Shown here one piece after another: positions 43,089 through 58,341 of a stretch of DNA of 64,000 bases. The position numbers and the translations under genes are program-made. Position 1 is the first letter of the stretch. Every line of letters starts with the position of its first letter. The stretch comes from Sacculina carcini. Taxonomy: Eukaryota > Arthropoda > Thecostraca > Sacculinidae. Location: positions 2,365,798 through 2,429,797 of the forward strand of contig OU696578.1 of NCBI GenBank assembly GCA_916048095.2, read 5' to 3'. The notes below the pieces were generated by a model, which made no database searches, was not told where the DNA came from, and saw only the letters and a program-made list of their open reading frames with translations.

Positions 43089-43250
43089 CAGTGGTGGCGC
43101 CAGGATTTTATCCGGTGGAGGGCTGAGGGGGGATAATGAAAAGGATGCGGGGCTAGGCGAAACATTAGAAAATACACTCGAAATTAACACGATCAGGATT
43201 TTAGGGAGGGGTTGTACACATTTTGTGAGGGGATCTTCAGTTGTTTGTGG
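43089..43250. repeat. MITE fragment (CAGTGGTGGCGCC end)
   Basis: The left end CAGTGGTGGCGCCAGGAT and a GGGCTGAGGGGGG interior match the hAT-type MITE at 37779-38054. A clear right end is missing. Confidence 0.6.
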
Positions 43251-43308
43251 ATTGTTGAATAGTCCTTGCTTGTGCTGCTGGTCGTGCTGCACGTGATTCT
43301 CGCATGAC

Positions 43309-46300
43309 TCACCCGGTGTTGCTTCTGGCAATCGGCTTGAGACGGCATTCGGTGAGCGGATCACCGGTGTACTCACGCGGACACGAGCACACCGCCTTAT
43401 GACCCTTGGCGTCGCACTGCGCATTTGTGCCGCACACACTCAAACCTCCGCTGTCCACGCACGGACTGACGCACACGTAATTGTAGCATGATTGACTGCT
43501 GCTGCACTCCGATGAATCCTGCACAAGTATGAGGACAGATTCAATGTGATTACTCAGATTAAATCTGACACCACTACCCGAGAGAAAATATTGAAGAGAC
43601 CTTGTCAATGTCTATAGGTGTTTGATGGGAAAGATTAGCCCGGAAGATATTTGTCTAGTGTGTGTTTCAGAAGGGAAATAGAGGCGGTCATAAACAATGA
43701 TTGAGGTGTGGCGTTTGGGTTGCCACGGAACAACACAAGTTAATAACGTGAGTGATTTGGACCGACTGTATTTACAAGTACAGACATAACAGGAAATAGT
43801 GCTTGTACTCTTCACACGCCTCTGGGCTTGCCTGTAATTTATAATAATAATAATAATGTGTAGGATGTGTGAGAATGGTGCTGTGCAGCGTTCACGAGCC
43901 ACTCACCACACACTCTCCTCGACGACACGAGGACAATGGGTCGCCCAAGTAGCCTCGTGGACAGGTGCACACCGGACGAGGGCTGCCAGATCGGTCGGTG
44001 CCGTGGTTGCATTCAGCGTTGGCACCGCACGGGTTCGGACTGCACATGTCTCCTGAACAACAAGGATAGTTGAGCAGTGAAACTCGTTATAGACCATTGA
44101 TTGGTAGTCTGTTCCCCATCGGTGGAGAATGGAGGCGTTGTCCAGTGTGGAATTAAAAGTCGGACAGAACAGGACAAATGCGTGTTATCGTCAATCCGAA
44201 TTAGTTTATTTTCGTTTCCAGTGACTGTCCAGTGATGTTTAATTTGGTGGAACAACTGAATTTATTGGATTTCCCAGCGCTGTTATGGAAAACGAAGCGT
44301 TTGCTCATCACTAAGAGGGGAATCAGAAAAAAGGTTGCAGATCACTGCTATAGAAGTTTTGGTTCTGAATGCAATGCAGATGATGTCGGAAGTGCTTAAT
44401 TTGATATACTGAATATTAATTTAGTTAAATTGTACAAAAATATAAGCAAACCTCCGGGAAATGGATATTTGTCGGGCTGTCGAGAGGGAAATATATTTTA
44501 ACTCACCATATTTGCATTGTGAATGGTCGAGTGCATATGACCGAGGTGTTATGGATGAAATGCACGCAGAGTGTGAATGTAAGGAGTTTTCCATATTTCT
44601 CTTCCCAGTATTGAGCCAAGTTTCATGTGAAGATCTCCAGAGTGGAATATTAGATGAGATGGACGGATATAACCCAATTTGTCTTAATTCTACTTCCACG
44701 CTTTAGGCTTCGTTCGATTTTGGAAAAGTTATGAGCGTAATTGTTGGATAAGAACAAAGCAAAGAGATGGGTTTGCAAGTGGCTTTGCACGTTGCATATA
44801 AATGTGTTTTATCATTATCTGCATGTGTGTCTGCGGGCATCGTGTTTGTGCGATTGGCAGCCTTCAGAAGTGAGTATTGTGTCACGTTTGCCAAGTTCGA
44901 GTGAATATCTCGCCAAAATTCCAACACTGCTTATAACGCGGTCACACAAACAAACACACACACACACATGCCACACATGCAGACATACACATGCATGCAC
45001 ATTGCTTTACCAATGCTAGAAGAAAGAAGAAAAAGAGGAGATGTCATAATGATATAGAAATGTTTAAGTACAAAATACACAATTCAATATGATGATATGT
45101 TCAAAATATCAAAATCTCCTCGAGGACACGACAACAAATACTTCTACAAACAAGAATAAAACGGGATATGAAAACTACAGCTTTCCGTATAGAGCTATAC
45201 CAAATTGAAATACGTTACCGGCCAATGTCACAAACAAAAATTGCTATCAAATGATTCAAAGACTTACTTGATCTCTGGAAGGCGGGACAGACAAACTGTT
45301 GACTTAGTCCTGCGCACTACAATTCGGTGAGAACACACATGTACAAAGACGTACGACTCCTTATATACCATATATATCTTATCTGATATATATATCTTAT
45401 AGATATCTAGATATCAGATAGATAGCCATATCAAACCTCACACTAGACTGCCTCTACGCGACTGTGCAAATGCATGAACACAATTGAGAAAGCGTGCAAT
45501 TGCCTTGGACTGACCTGATACAGAGGTTGGCAGAATGTGCGGTGTTTGTGGCACGCGTTGGTGTTGATGATTTCTGCTACAAGCGGTGCTGCATGTCGTG
45601 ACGGTGGCTCTGAGTTGTGCTGGGTCGTGCTGCGTGAAAGCTGCGTGGGACCACAGACAACACAGGGTTGTCGGTTTTTTATGTTTACAAGCGCCGAACT
45701 CTTGGAATGACCAGGCAGGCATTGCATGCAGGTTTCCAACGGTGTCGGCGGATCAACCGAACGTTCCCACGTGTAAGTTATATGAAAACGCCCCAGTAGA
45801 GTTCCCCTTGTTTGAATTGTATGGCCCACGGCATTATTTTTGTTATTGTTGTTGAAATCAATGAACGAGGTAGAACGGAGGATCTGGAGTGGAGGTGGAA
45901 TGGGATGATCTGGATCGCTATACATTACATGACTGCAATCCCCATGCATCTTGATCATCAGCACACACAGAGAGAGAGTGTTGCAAGCGCTGGAATTTTA
46001 GAGTTGCAGTCGCTAGTCAACTCAACCGCCCACCAATTTGAAAACTGAGTTATTCGCACTCTGAACTGAAATGATTGATCGCTGCTTTGAGTCAGCTGGG
46101 ATGAACCATATGATATGTTTCTATTGAGAAGGCTTCGACAATATCTTCTGCCGTCTTCGGCGGGAAATGACCCGGCGGATTGATTACCTGGACAGAATTC
46201 AAGTTGAGACATTCAAAAACACATAGTGAACGCCTCACGAATGACTCCAGAATTCCCCCGCCCAGTCGGTGCTGGCTTACATTTACCGATTACTTGTCAG

Positions 46301-49300
46301 TTGATCCGCCGTTCACTGCAATGAGAAGAGCAATTTGACAGAGGTAAAACAGAGAGAGTTGCAATATTGACTCATTCGAGATTGACACTCGGTGCAACAT
46401 GCGGTTCCCGGTGAAGGTTGCAATGTGCAAGGGTGCAATGCTGGTGCTCTTAAAATACAGAGGAGTCCCTGTGTGTTCTACAGACTTCTGCTCGAGTAAC
46501 AAGAACGTTGAGGCCGCAGAAGGTCAGAGCTTGGATTTGACAAGCAAATTAGGATGAATCAGGTAACAGCTCTGTTGCAACACTTGCAACATCGATCGGC
46601 AAACTCTACCAGCATGCAGTGAAGTGCAAGATTCAAGTGCAAGTTATTATGTCGTCAGTTTAATCGGACAAATTTGAAGCGACACACTTGAACCAATGAT
46701 GACGGCATGCCGACGTGTGCACTTACTGGGCGCGGCCGGATAGCAGCGTTCGAACGGATGCCCTTCATGACCGGCTGGGCACTTGCAGATCGCTTGATGC
46801 TGCTCCACTGTGCACTCAGCACCGACACCACACGAGTCGGCACACGGATCTGTGCAGCGCAGCTGGACGCACGCCTGATGGGCGGCGCACTCAGAATGGC
46901 GTGTACACTCGGCGTAGCAGCCGGTCAGACCGTCCCCGAGGAAGTATTGGGGACAAGAGCACAGTGCGCGGTGGTTGACGGCCGTACAACGAGCCTGTCG
47001 ACCGCACGCACCCGTACATGCGTTCCTGCAGCGGTTCTGTGATCACCAAGGATGGACACACACATACATACACATTACTTATACAGGGTGTTTGTTAAAC
47101 AGGCCTCAAGTGACAGCTGCTATACGAGAAGAAGCTGAAGTTTATGAACACACAGGTGTGTCCCGTGCAGCTCGCTGCAACCGCAGAACCGACCCTCTCC
47201 ACGCTATGACGCCACAAGGACGTATTAGAGGGGGCCATCTCCCCAGAATGCATGACACAACACATGACTGATATCTGGTACCATCATTTACTGCTGGGTG
47301 GACAGGGGCTGTTGAATTATAGAATTCGCCCAAAGAAATTCTCCTCCACCGGGTTACGAAATACAGACCTCCTGCTTGTGAGGCGGGTGTGAGGCTACCA
47401 CTAAACCATGGAGTCCAACAAAGTGAACTAATACAACGCAATAACACAAATAATCAATAAATGTCAAAAATGTTAATAAATCAATAAATTTAATTGCAAC
47501 ATAATGACTGTGGCAACTGATTGCAACTAACTTGATGTATAAAATTACGAACATCATGTATATCATATTCTCCTGTATATAAAACACGTCTTAAATTTCT
47601 TAGCAAAATCATCGTAAAAAAGTATTTTTAGTAATGAATAACTTTATTCATCATAGTAAATAAATTCCTAATTTTAGCCATTATTGTCGCCTCGTAGATT
47701 TGAAATATTAATTTTAATATTAAAGAAAAATATTATTAATATAAATATTATTAATATAAATATTATTAATATAAATATTATTAATATAAATATTATTAAT
47801 ATAAATATTATAAATATAAATATTATTAATATAAATATTATTAATAATAATGAAAACTAATATTAATAGGAACAACAATACTATTAAGAAGAACAATAAT
47901 AATATTAATAAGGATAATATTCAAAAACCTATATTTATTAGAACAACAACAACAATAATAATAATTACAATATTGAACAAATATTATTATTAGCGATACC
48001 AGTAGGTCCAGTACCTGGACGCAGTTTTGTGTGGCTAGACACTCGGAATCGGCGGTACATTCAGGACGACATCCCGACAGCGGGTCCCCGATATAATCGG
48101 CAATGCAACTGCAAACGGCTCGACCATTCTGAACGCGACACTTGGTGTTCTGGCCGCATGGAGACGGAGTGCACGCCGCCTCTGATACAAACCACGTTGC
48201 GGCAGGGTTTGTCAGCAGTGGCGGTGGCAGAGTGTAATTTTGGGAGGGCTGAACCTTGAGGGCGATCAGTCATGTACATGAACCACTATGCAACGGCATT
48301 ACTATGATCGCCTCCAAAATTCAGCCCCCCAAATTTATTCAGCCCCTATCAAAATTGCACTCTGGATCCGCTGCTGAATTGGAGGGAATATTGAGAAGAG
48401 ACGGAATAAGAGGATAATAGAGGAAAAGACGGAAAAAGCACAGAATAAACCGCAAGCCATTAAAAACCAAGTTATATGGGTGAAAATGTTGTTAGATAGT
48501 CTAGCGATTGGTTACTGATCGAATTATTGGCTCTATAACTGCTAAATTATTCATTATTGTAATAAAATGATTTAGTATCCTAATAAAATTTATCATTTAA
48601 AGCTTTCCAATTGCTAAATTACTTGGTAAGTATTTGTTATAAAGTTTTTAAATGTTTATTAAACATGTAACAATATTTAATATTTAAAAAATACTCAATA
48701 TTAATTGTTAAATCGATTTCTAAATTGGCATGATAAAATTAAGCCAATACTGACGGTCTAGGCTAAATGTGTAAGGATTCAAGAACATTAAAAACGCTAA
48801 TCTACTAAAAACGCACAAAAACGTTTCTATATTTGTCATAGATTTTAGGTTAGGTTAGGTTAGGTTAGGACTGAAAGAAATTCGTTGAATCAAATTTTCT
48901 AAATCTAAATGTTCTTGATTCCAGACATCTATAGCTTCAACCCAATACTGACGGGGATCGTAGCGACATCTGGTGAGCGGATCGCCAATATAATTTTGAG
49001 GACAGCTGCAAATGGCGCGGTGATTTTCCACTGTACATTTGGCGTCAACACCGCATTGTCCAAGAGCACACGGATCCTGACACAGTACATCAATACATGC
49101 CTTGTGGCGGGCACACTCGCTGTCGTCTGAATATGACCAACACAAACACAAACACACACAGAACACACACAGTGAATGCAGTGAGTGTATTGGTAAATTC
49201 AAAGAGAGGCTGGATAGAGCTGGATATTGACAAGGAGACAGGACAGCTCGAGCTTAACTCATTTCCTGTAGCTACAAATATTGTGAGTACAAATATGTGA

Positions 49301-52300
49301 GTACAAATATGTGAGTACACACACAAACACACACATACACATACAAATACAACACACAAACACACATCACACAAATACACACACACACAAACACATACAC
49401 ATACAAATACACACACAAACAAACACAAACACACACATACACGTACACGCATACACACACATAGATATACAGATCATTGCACAGGATATCGTGTATATCA
49501 GTGGCTCACAATTTCACAATTCAATTTCAATTGAAAAAACATGGAAATTTTGCCCGCATGGAAATAATTATCGCAAAAAATACAGTAACTTTTACAGTTA
49601 AGGAATTTTTTTGTGACGCACTGCTGTTAGCAGGGATGTAGATTTGTGTCGAGGCTCGGGGGGATGACAGCCGTCATGTATTAGTGTTCAAAGATGACTC
49701 AGTTGGTCAATTGCATGAGACCCTAAACCATTTTCGGCCTATTCAATCACAATACACACAAACCTCAATCAAAAGTAGATTGCGTAAAGTATAATTATTT
49801 TACATATTTATGATTTTTACATTTTTCGTGTATATTGTTATTATTTGCTATGCTGATTTTGATGACAATATACTGGCAATGAACTCTGAACTCTGCAGAA
49901 TTCTCGGCGGGTATAATTGCATATTCATACCCCCAGCCAATTTGTGGGGGTACACATACCCCATATATACCCAACAGGAGTTACGCCAGTGGTTCTAAAC
50001 CGGGAGTGTTGGCACCCCTATGGGTACGAACCTGGTTCCCAAGGGGTACGAAGATTCCCGTGAAAAAATGTACAAAATATATATGGTTTTACCTTAGCTG
50101 TATAAGTTTTTCTTGAAAATGAATCTAAAGGAAATTTGAGCTGTATGATTGAATACTGAATAATTTTTATTTACTATTACGTAGTTTGTGATTTTATCCT
50201 TTTCATATCATGGGTCTGTAAAATCCTGGGGGATATGGGGATATACATAGCCGTCGACCAACTAGCTGGGAGGTTTGAATATGCAATTATACCCCCCCCC
50301 CCCCCCGATGATTCTGCCAAGTTCAGTTCATTGGGTATATTGTCATCAAAATCAGCATAGCAAAAATTAACAATATACACGAAAAATAAAAATGAAATTA
50401 ATATGTAAAATAATTATACTTTACGCAATCAAATTTTGATTAAGGTTAGTGTGTTGTGATTGAATAGGACGAAAATGGTTGAGGGTACCATTCAATTGAC
50501 CAACTGAGGCATCTTTGAACACTGATGCATGATGACTGTCATCCGACCGAGCCTCGACACACAAATCTAGAGCCCCTGTTTCTTCATATAACCATCGAAA
50601 ATCCAGGGAGCGTGAAAACTGACTGCTGAAAACTAGAAAAGCTTAAGAGCCATGACATCCACACCCTTGGCTGTTTGACACTGACATGAACACTCGCCGC
50701 GACGGCAACTAGTCAACGGATCGCCGCTGAAGCCCGCCGGACAAGAGCACACAGCTCTGCCACTGGCTCCAACACATTGTGCATTCAGTCCGCACACAGA
50801 ACCACCGGAACACGGGTCTGATGGAGGTGCAGGTGGGCCGCGGGCCTGTACCGCGCCAGAAGCTGCCCAAACACACATTTCAATTCATTTAATCTATTCA
50901 AACACACAATTTACACAAATTGTCTCAATTGCGCAAATGAAGACATATTTAGATATAAATGAATACACTCACTATACATATACACGACAAACTCTTTTCT
51001 ACAGAACGAGGTATCCACATACACACACACACATATCAAAATATACGGACGGGCAATCAATATTGACATATAGAATACTCTAAAAAATAAACAGAAATTT
51101 GACCGAAAAAACCCAGTAATCATATGAAAAGCACACAAGACGCAAACCCACACAAACATGCACACAAACATGCACATACCAAACCACCCTTGAACAACAA
51201 AATTACCTAACCTAATTAAGTACAGTAAAAATGGGTACCTCAGCAAATCACACTAAATAATTCCAGTCACTATATCTTACTTTGCATATCTGATAATAAT
51301 TGAAATATTTTCCAAGTTTCCTATAATGTTATTCGATCTCCTATAATGTTATTCGATTCGACATCCGTCTTTGAAACAAAATTACAAGAGCGGATGAGAT
51401 ACTTGAAAGCCAACGGCCATATTCTTCGCGTTTGTGCTAAAATATGTGTGTCATGTCAAATACATGTGGCAAATTGTTGTTAATGGTTTTGTTGGTGACA
51501 TTTTCTGATTTGTGAATAGACCAGTGCTTCTTAACCGGGGTTCGATCAAACCCCAGGGGTTTGTTGAGTTAGTTTCAGAGGTTCGGCGGTTTGGTTCACC
51601 CACTCGTATGATTGGTGACGTCAAGCTCTGCTTGGTCATCATTGGCTGCAATTAATCACGCCACATCGCTTGGTCTTGATATCTGTGCTGCAAGCAACTC
51701 GGTCCACTCAGTAGTAGCCTACTTGTGTGACTGTCTTGATCGTACATGATTTGTGATTTTCTTACAATACTTTAAACACGAAGGGTTCGATGAATTAATT
51801 TATGAAACCTGTGTGGTGTTCAGTACTTCCAATAAATTTGAGATGTTTGTTTGTTTGAGTGTGTATGTTTAGCTATTGTGGTTTTGTTGGATTTCTCACC
51901 TGCGCCACAGGTAAGACACGGCGGAATATCGTGATAACTCGACGCCGGATACACTGGGTGAGCCGGATACACTGGGTTGCCAGTGATGGCAGGGTTGCCA
52001 GTGATGGTGGGGTTGCCAAATCGACTCAAAGCTGCCAAATTGTCATCACGTGCAAGCCGAACGATTTTTCCATAGTTAGATAGCATGCAGTGTGACTTGG
52101 AACTATTCGAAAATACCAAACATTCTACAAGTATTTATGAGTGTATTATATTGATTAAAAACATTACAACCAGATCATGCAATTAACAAGAATAATGCAT
52201 TCATTGAAGTCAAAATTCACATGCAGAATCAACATGCGTTCTAAACGAGTGAATTTCTAGTATTCTGGAAACTTCCTTAGCAGCCTTGACAATAATGATC

Positions 52301-55300
52301 TTCTCCGGTTAGGTGACTGGAAACATGCACTAATATATAGGGTTCGTCATTTCATCTATATCGACATGCTGGACTTGTAAATTCCCTATTACAGACGTGT
52401 TGAATCACACAATCTCTTGCGACTAAGTGACTAGCAAGCATACATGGTAAGGGAGAGGGCAAAAGAACTACCGCCCCAGGTGGCAGATAGTCTAGCTACG
52501 CCCCTGCGTTTGTGTGAATCTTGCATCGCTCGTGATTGAAATACTCACATGAAGATCTGACTCGTCCAATCACACTGGGAACGTGATCCGCTGCCGAATG
52601 AAATGAGCTCGCGCGAGCTGTAAGACAGACATGAAAAACAGTCAAAAAGTGTAATCAAAATTCAAAACATTCAACCATGCTCATATGAAATATTTTCACT
52701 AACTTACTATGTAACAATTTGATTAAATAATCAAATTGGGAGGCAACATTGAAAATTATAATTAGAAATTAAAAACACATCAAAATTTAATACTAAAAAC
52801 TTTGTACTGATGAACATAATAACATAGCATGAGTTAGCGTCTAGAAATACCAAAGGAATATGAAACTCATGCAAAAACGCTGATATCAATAAACCCCATT
52901 TCCAGGCCTATTAATGCCTAATTAAATGTCTAATCAAATTAATTAATTAATGCCTAATTAAATGCCTAATTAATTGTCTGTAATGAGCCCCATGACTGTT
53001 ATCTAGTTCCTCCAATAAGTCCAAGAGAGCCACTGCATTTTGCTAAGCATTCCTATTATTAACAGCTATTTCGGCGAATCCCAGTCTAAAGCGACTCACA
53101 GCTAGATTGTGCCAGATGACACGAGACGTAAGCGTTGCCCTCGTAGCCTGCAGGACAGGAACACACCACCTGGCGACTTCTCACGTCGCAATTGGCGTTC
53201 ACTCCGCATGCAGTTCCGCCCACACACGGATTGACACATTTTTGCTGGCGACACACGAAGCGATCGCTACCGCATTCGTCGTCGCTGCCATGTCGCACAA
53301 ACACACACACACATACACATAAAAACACACACATACATACACACACAAACAAATACACTTTACATTATATTACATTACATTATGAGAGCATATATAGCGC
53401 TCTACATCCGGAGGGTCTCTAAGGCGCTGTACACACACACACATACACACACAAACACGCATACACACACACATACACATACATACACATATACACACAC
53501 ACACGAAAAGATATAAAAGGTATAGTTTCCCGTTTAGGAGCGTAGATAAATGGAACCAATTAGACAGCAAAATAGTTGAAGCTAGAAATTAAAGTTCCTT
53601 CGAAAATAAGCTAGATAAATTATTGAAAAGAAACGGGACAGCACGAGCTTAGCTCATATCCTGTAGAACAACTGGGCGAGTATAACTATGTGAGTACATA
53701 CACACATACACACACACACACACACACAAAACAAACACACACACGCACACACAAACACACACAAACACACACACGCTAAAACACAAACACACACACGCAC
53801 ACACACACACGCACACACACTAACACAAACACACACATACACAAACACACACAGACAAACACACACACGCACATACACACGCACATACACACACATACAT
53901 AAAAACACATGTCGAAACGATCATACAAAAACAAAGGGAAGCAAAGCAACACAAAACAAAAACTCTCCATAGCTGAAACAGAAAGCTCATCATAGAAAAG
54001 CTTCAATTGTGAAATAATATATCGGTAGTATTTTGATCTATGGTGATGCGCGGAGACCTGAAGATTTCTTTAGGATGTATGAAATTGCAGACTCATGAAG
54101 AAGGTGTTCTTGCTCTTCTCTCTGTGTGTTTGTCTGCTTGTTGATCAAGTTGCATGGATATTGCAGTCATGCATTTATAATAGCGTTCTCACTCTTGCCA
54201 ACTTGTTCGTTGATGTTGATAAGAATAACAACAAGATGACATGTGGTCTCCTGGGCGTTGTGTTCTGTATAACCCGACATCCTCACATCACACTGCCTCT
54301 GTCGCTAGTATCAGGTTTGTATCGTACTTCACCGGTTCGGCTCACTTCATCTAATACTGCTATCGGTAATCTCACAAAACCAGCCAGCCGTTCAAGTTGG
54401 TGTCGACTAATTCGCTTCCATCTTGCAGAGATGAGATGTCAAATAGACGTGACCCCGTCTAAGAGCACGTGCTTTGTCTATCAAGCAAGTGCTGTATAAT
54501 GAGTGAGATCAGAGGCGTAGCAAGTGGGGGTGCTGAAGGGATAGTACGCGTCGGGGGCACATTTTAGAGCAGTGGCTATTAACCTGGGGCTCGTGAACTC
54601 CGGGGAAGTCATTTAGGATTTCCTAAGGGGTCACATAAAGTTCAGGGAAGTGTTTGAAAGTGTCAGAAGGATTTTTACTTGTTTGTTAGGAGTACAGCAC
54701 TGATCACATGGCAGGTGGTCTCCTGCACATTAATAATAGTGAATTCTACCAAAATAGCATTAAATTGCCATTATAGCTCAATCGGATACTGCTCCAAGTT
54801 ACATAATTTACATAATTTTTCAAGGTTTTTGTGTTGTGGTATTTTCAATGAAATTGTACAAGAGTTAACCATGGTCCTTGTGAAAATTCTTTTACTTGAC
54901 CCTTTATCAAGGTTCATTCTCGTATTTCCAAATCTATTATAAGGTGTCATAATAATACTCTATTTAGTCCCGGGGGGTCATGAAAAAAGAGAGTTTAAGA
55001 ACCACTGTTTTATGAGGCGTCACACGAACTGCTGAAGATGTTGCATTATTATTTTAATATCAATCGCATTTCTGAATATACTATTAAATATTTGATGATT
55101 TAAGCTCAAATAACTGAATGAAGGCAAGACCAATTGAAAATAATTATCTCCGATTGAGTGACCGAGTATTATATGCACTATTATAAAGAGGTTTTTCATT
55201 TCAGCTCTATCGACATGCTGGACTTGTTAATTCCCTATTACAGTCGTGTTGAATTGCACAGTCTCTTGAGGCTAAGTGACCGGCAAGCATACATGGTTGG

Positions 55301-55916
55301 GGCGACAAAAACATACCGCCCCGGGCGACAGATATCCTAGCTACGCTTCTGAGTAAGATATTCCACTTTTAGACCGCATTAATTATGTGTTTATTGTTTC
55401 ATTATTTCATTTTGCTGCTTGATATTCTAGTGATCAGTGTTGAATTTGTTTTGTAATCTTTTAATTTTCTTTAATTTTCGTTATTCAACCTATTTTCACA
55501 TGTCAATTTTACCATATAGCATTTTTAAACGATCTCTCATGAGATCACTTGAAAATAAAAATATTTCGTAGTTTTTTCTGTCTACATCAATACATATTCA
55601 ACCATTTGGCTATATTTATCAGAAACTATTGTTTGATATCATCAGGCAATATTTTCCAAACAAATAATTGATTTAAATTAATTGATACACAAACTTGAAA
55701 ATGTCAAAGATGTTGTACTCAATGTACAATTATGTATGGCAATGGGTTCATGTCGATATTTCATCACTTGCTTATTAGGTAAGCGGCGATCGATTTGACG
55801 CTAAGACAACGACGGAATTTGTTAGCGCACGACATAAATGGCCGCAGGGAACTATGAGGAAATCCACTCCACGCAACGCTAACCGGTTTTCATACTAATA
55901 TATATGCACACAAACA

Positions 55917-55973
<57 letters not shown>

Positions 55974-58257
55974 AGACGCAGACACACAGACAGACGAGAA
56001 TGGATTAACTTCTGTCCAAACAGAGTTCGGTAAAGAGCGAAGACAGACGCATATTTGATGAGATGCGCACGTACGTCGTAATCACATCGTACTAATGTAC
56101 ACATGTACACATGTACACATCGTACTAATGTACCCGGGGGTTTGAACAAGCAGCTGAGTAAAAGTGTCGATATGGAGATAGAGAGAAGATGTTAGAAGAT
56201 ATTTCAAGGTTGCACGGCCCACGATTTGTCCTTCGTCATCGAACACAAACACACACACACACACACACCCACACACTCATACACACACACACACTCATAC
56301 ACACACGCACACACACATACATATAAGTAGTCGCAAATCACTGCATAAGGTTCAATTAAGATGCATGCTCTGGTATAATTCAATATGTGGAGTTCTTGTT
56401 GCTGTTGGTGTTTGTCTCTGGAAAAACTGATAGAGACACTAAGATAGGATATAAATGGAAGTATTTTACAATTTCAACTATTAAAATTACAGTGTGTGCA
56501 ACCAACGACGATGCTTGATAATTTGACAAAAAAAAGAAGAATAAATGTATGTTATTACCAGACGTTAAACAATTAATTCTGCACTCAAACGTGATGTTCG
56601 TTGAATACTTCTGAACAGCCTGTATAAAATGACTAATAACTATTATTTCAATACATATTTAATACTTATTTAATATTGAGTCTAAAATTTATTTATATAT
56701 AAAAATTAAGCCCAATTTTGAAGAAATTCAATGTGGTGATGTTTGTAATTGGCGCATTGGGTTTCTGGGCACGCGCTGGATCAGGTCCTTGGCTGTGACC
56801 TTGATGGTGTCAAAGGTCAGAGTCGTGTCATCAGACAGTCTGGGCGGTCACCCACACAACGACCTCGAGCACCCGTCCAACAAATCTTCTCACTGCTCCC
56901 GGGCACCGACAAATTGAACTGAACTAAATTGCTACATCATGGTGTTGTACGTAATTGCCTGTTCGTTTACAATACACTCATACACAATAGCTTTTGGACT
57001 TTGCAGACAACTTTTTGTAGAACTTCTGTTGAATTTTAGCCGAAAAATGCGTTGGAAGTTGATATATTTTTCAACTGTTAGCAGGTTAAATGGTTGAGTT
57101 AAATAGGTTGGACTATTGGTTTTAATCCTAGAAGGTTATGTGTGTGTGTGTGTTAAGGTAGTAGATAAGGGCAATGTTCCAATGGGGCATTCTCAAGAGG
57201 ATAGTGAGAAATCTGAAAATTTGGGCGGTAACAAGAAAGAAACTTTGTTTTGAGAGCTAAACAATTCATTTCACCAATCGCACATACATACTTACTCATA
57301 CATATACATAAATATAAGTGAAAACGAATATATGATTGAATTATATGCTTGTATATCTTTCTTAAATGTCAGAGGCCAGAGAAAAGTAATTTTGTTTTAG
57401 CTCACGTGACACACTGAGGTCCGCATCCTGCGATTGTGTTTGGCTTGGGGAAGAAGCCGTCCAAACACCGACACACAGCGACACCACGAGCGTTCACTGT
57501 ACACCTGGTGTTGGCGCCACATGGCTTCGGATTGCACGGATCCGAAGCTGCAGCTAAAAAAGTTATTATATAAAATATATTAGGCCAGCAAGTGAGCTAA
57601 TAAAAATGAAGAAATATACTATATATTAAATAAAAGATACAGTTTTACAACTTAAGAGAACAATTATCAAAAACATGCCAAAAATTGACCATCTAAGAAT
57701 TAAACTCAAAATAAAATGTGAAATCAGTTTTAAGCCGAGTAAAAAGGAATTAATGAACATGAATATAAGCTACATTTTAGTTTTTTGAATTGATATCAAC
57801 ATTATTAATATAATGTTTATATAATAACTAGCTCCAGTGATTGTCAGCTTTTTTGCTTTATTTCCACTTCGTAATTTGTTTTCGCATTATTGAGCCGCGT
57901 ATCATTTTCATATTGAACCTCTCAAATTGATGAAAAAAGCGTCATTCATATTTTACAATGGGTTGGCAAGTTATTAGAAGACAATTCAATACAAATTTCA
58001 AATATTAATAGGGAATTTTAACAAGGCTAATTTACAGCTGTATCAGGAGAATTTCGTTGATGCCCCCTTGGATGCAGCGATATTCAAATGAATTCTATAT
58101 ATAAAAAAACCTTGAAACTTAACAAATCTCATACAAAGCCTGATATTTTGGGAGATGTACAAAATATCAGGAACTATAGAATATTAAATACAAAACGGAA
58201 CACACCGAAATGAAATATAATTAAATAGAAATGCAAATACAATTAGACCAGTCTTCA

Positions 58258-58341
<84 letters not shown>

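Noticed and set aside
44461..44706. 81-codon plus-strand open frame with several cysteines
   Set aside because: Inside an EGF-gene intron on the other strand; the cysteine spacing fits no EGF module.
54095..54499. 134-codon plus-strand open frame with a hydrophobic, signal-like start
   Set aside because: It lies in an EGF-gene intron in AT-rich sequence next to transposons, and has no recognisable domain or supporting context.
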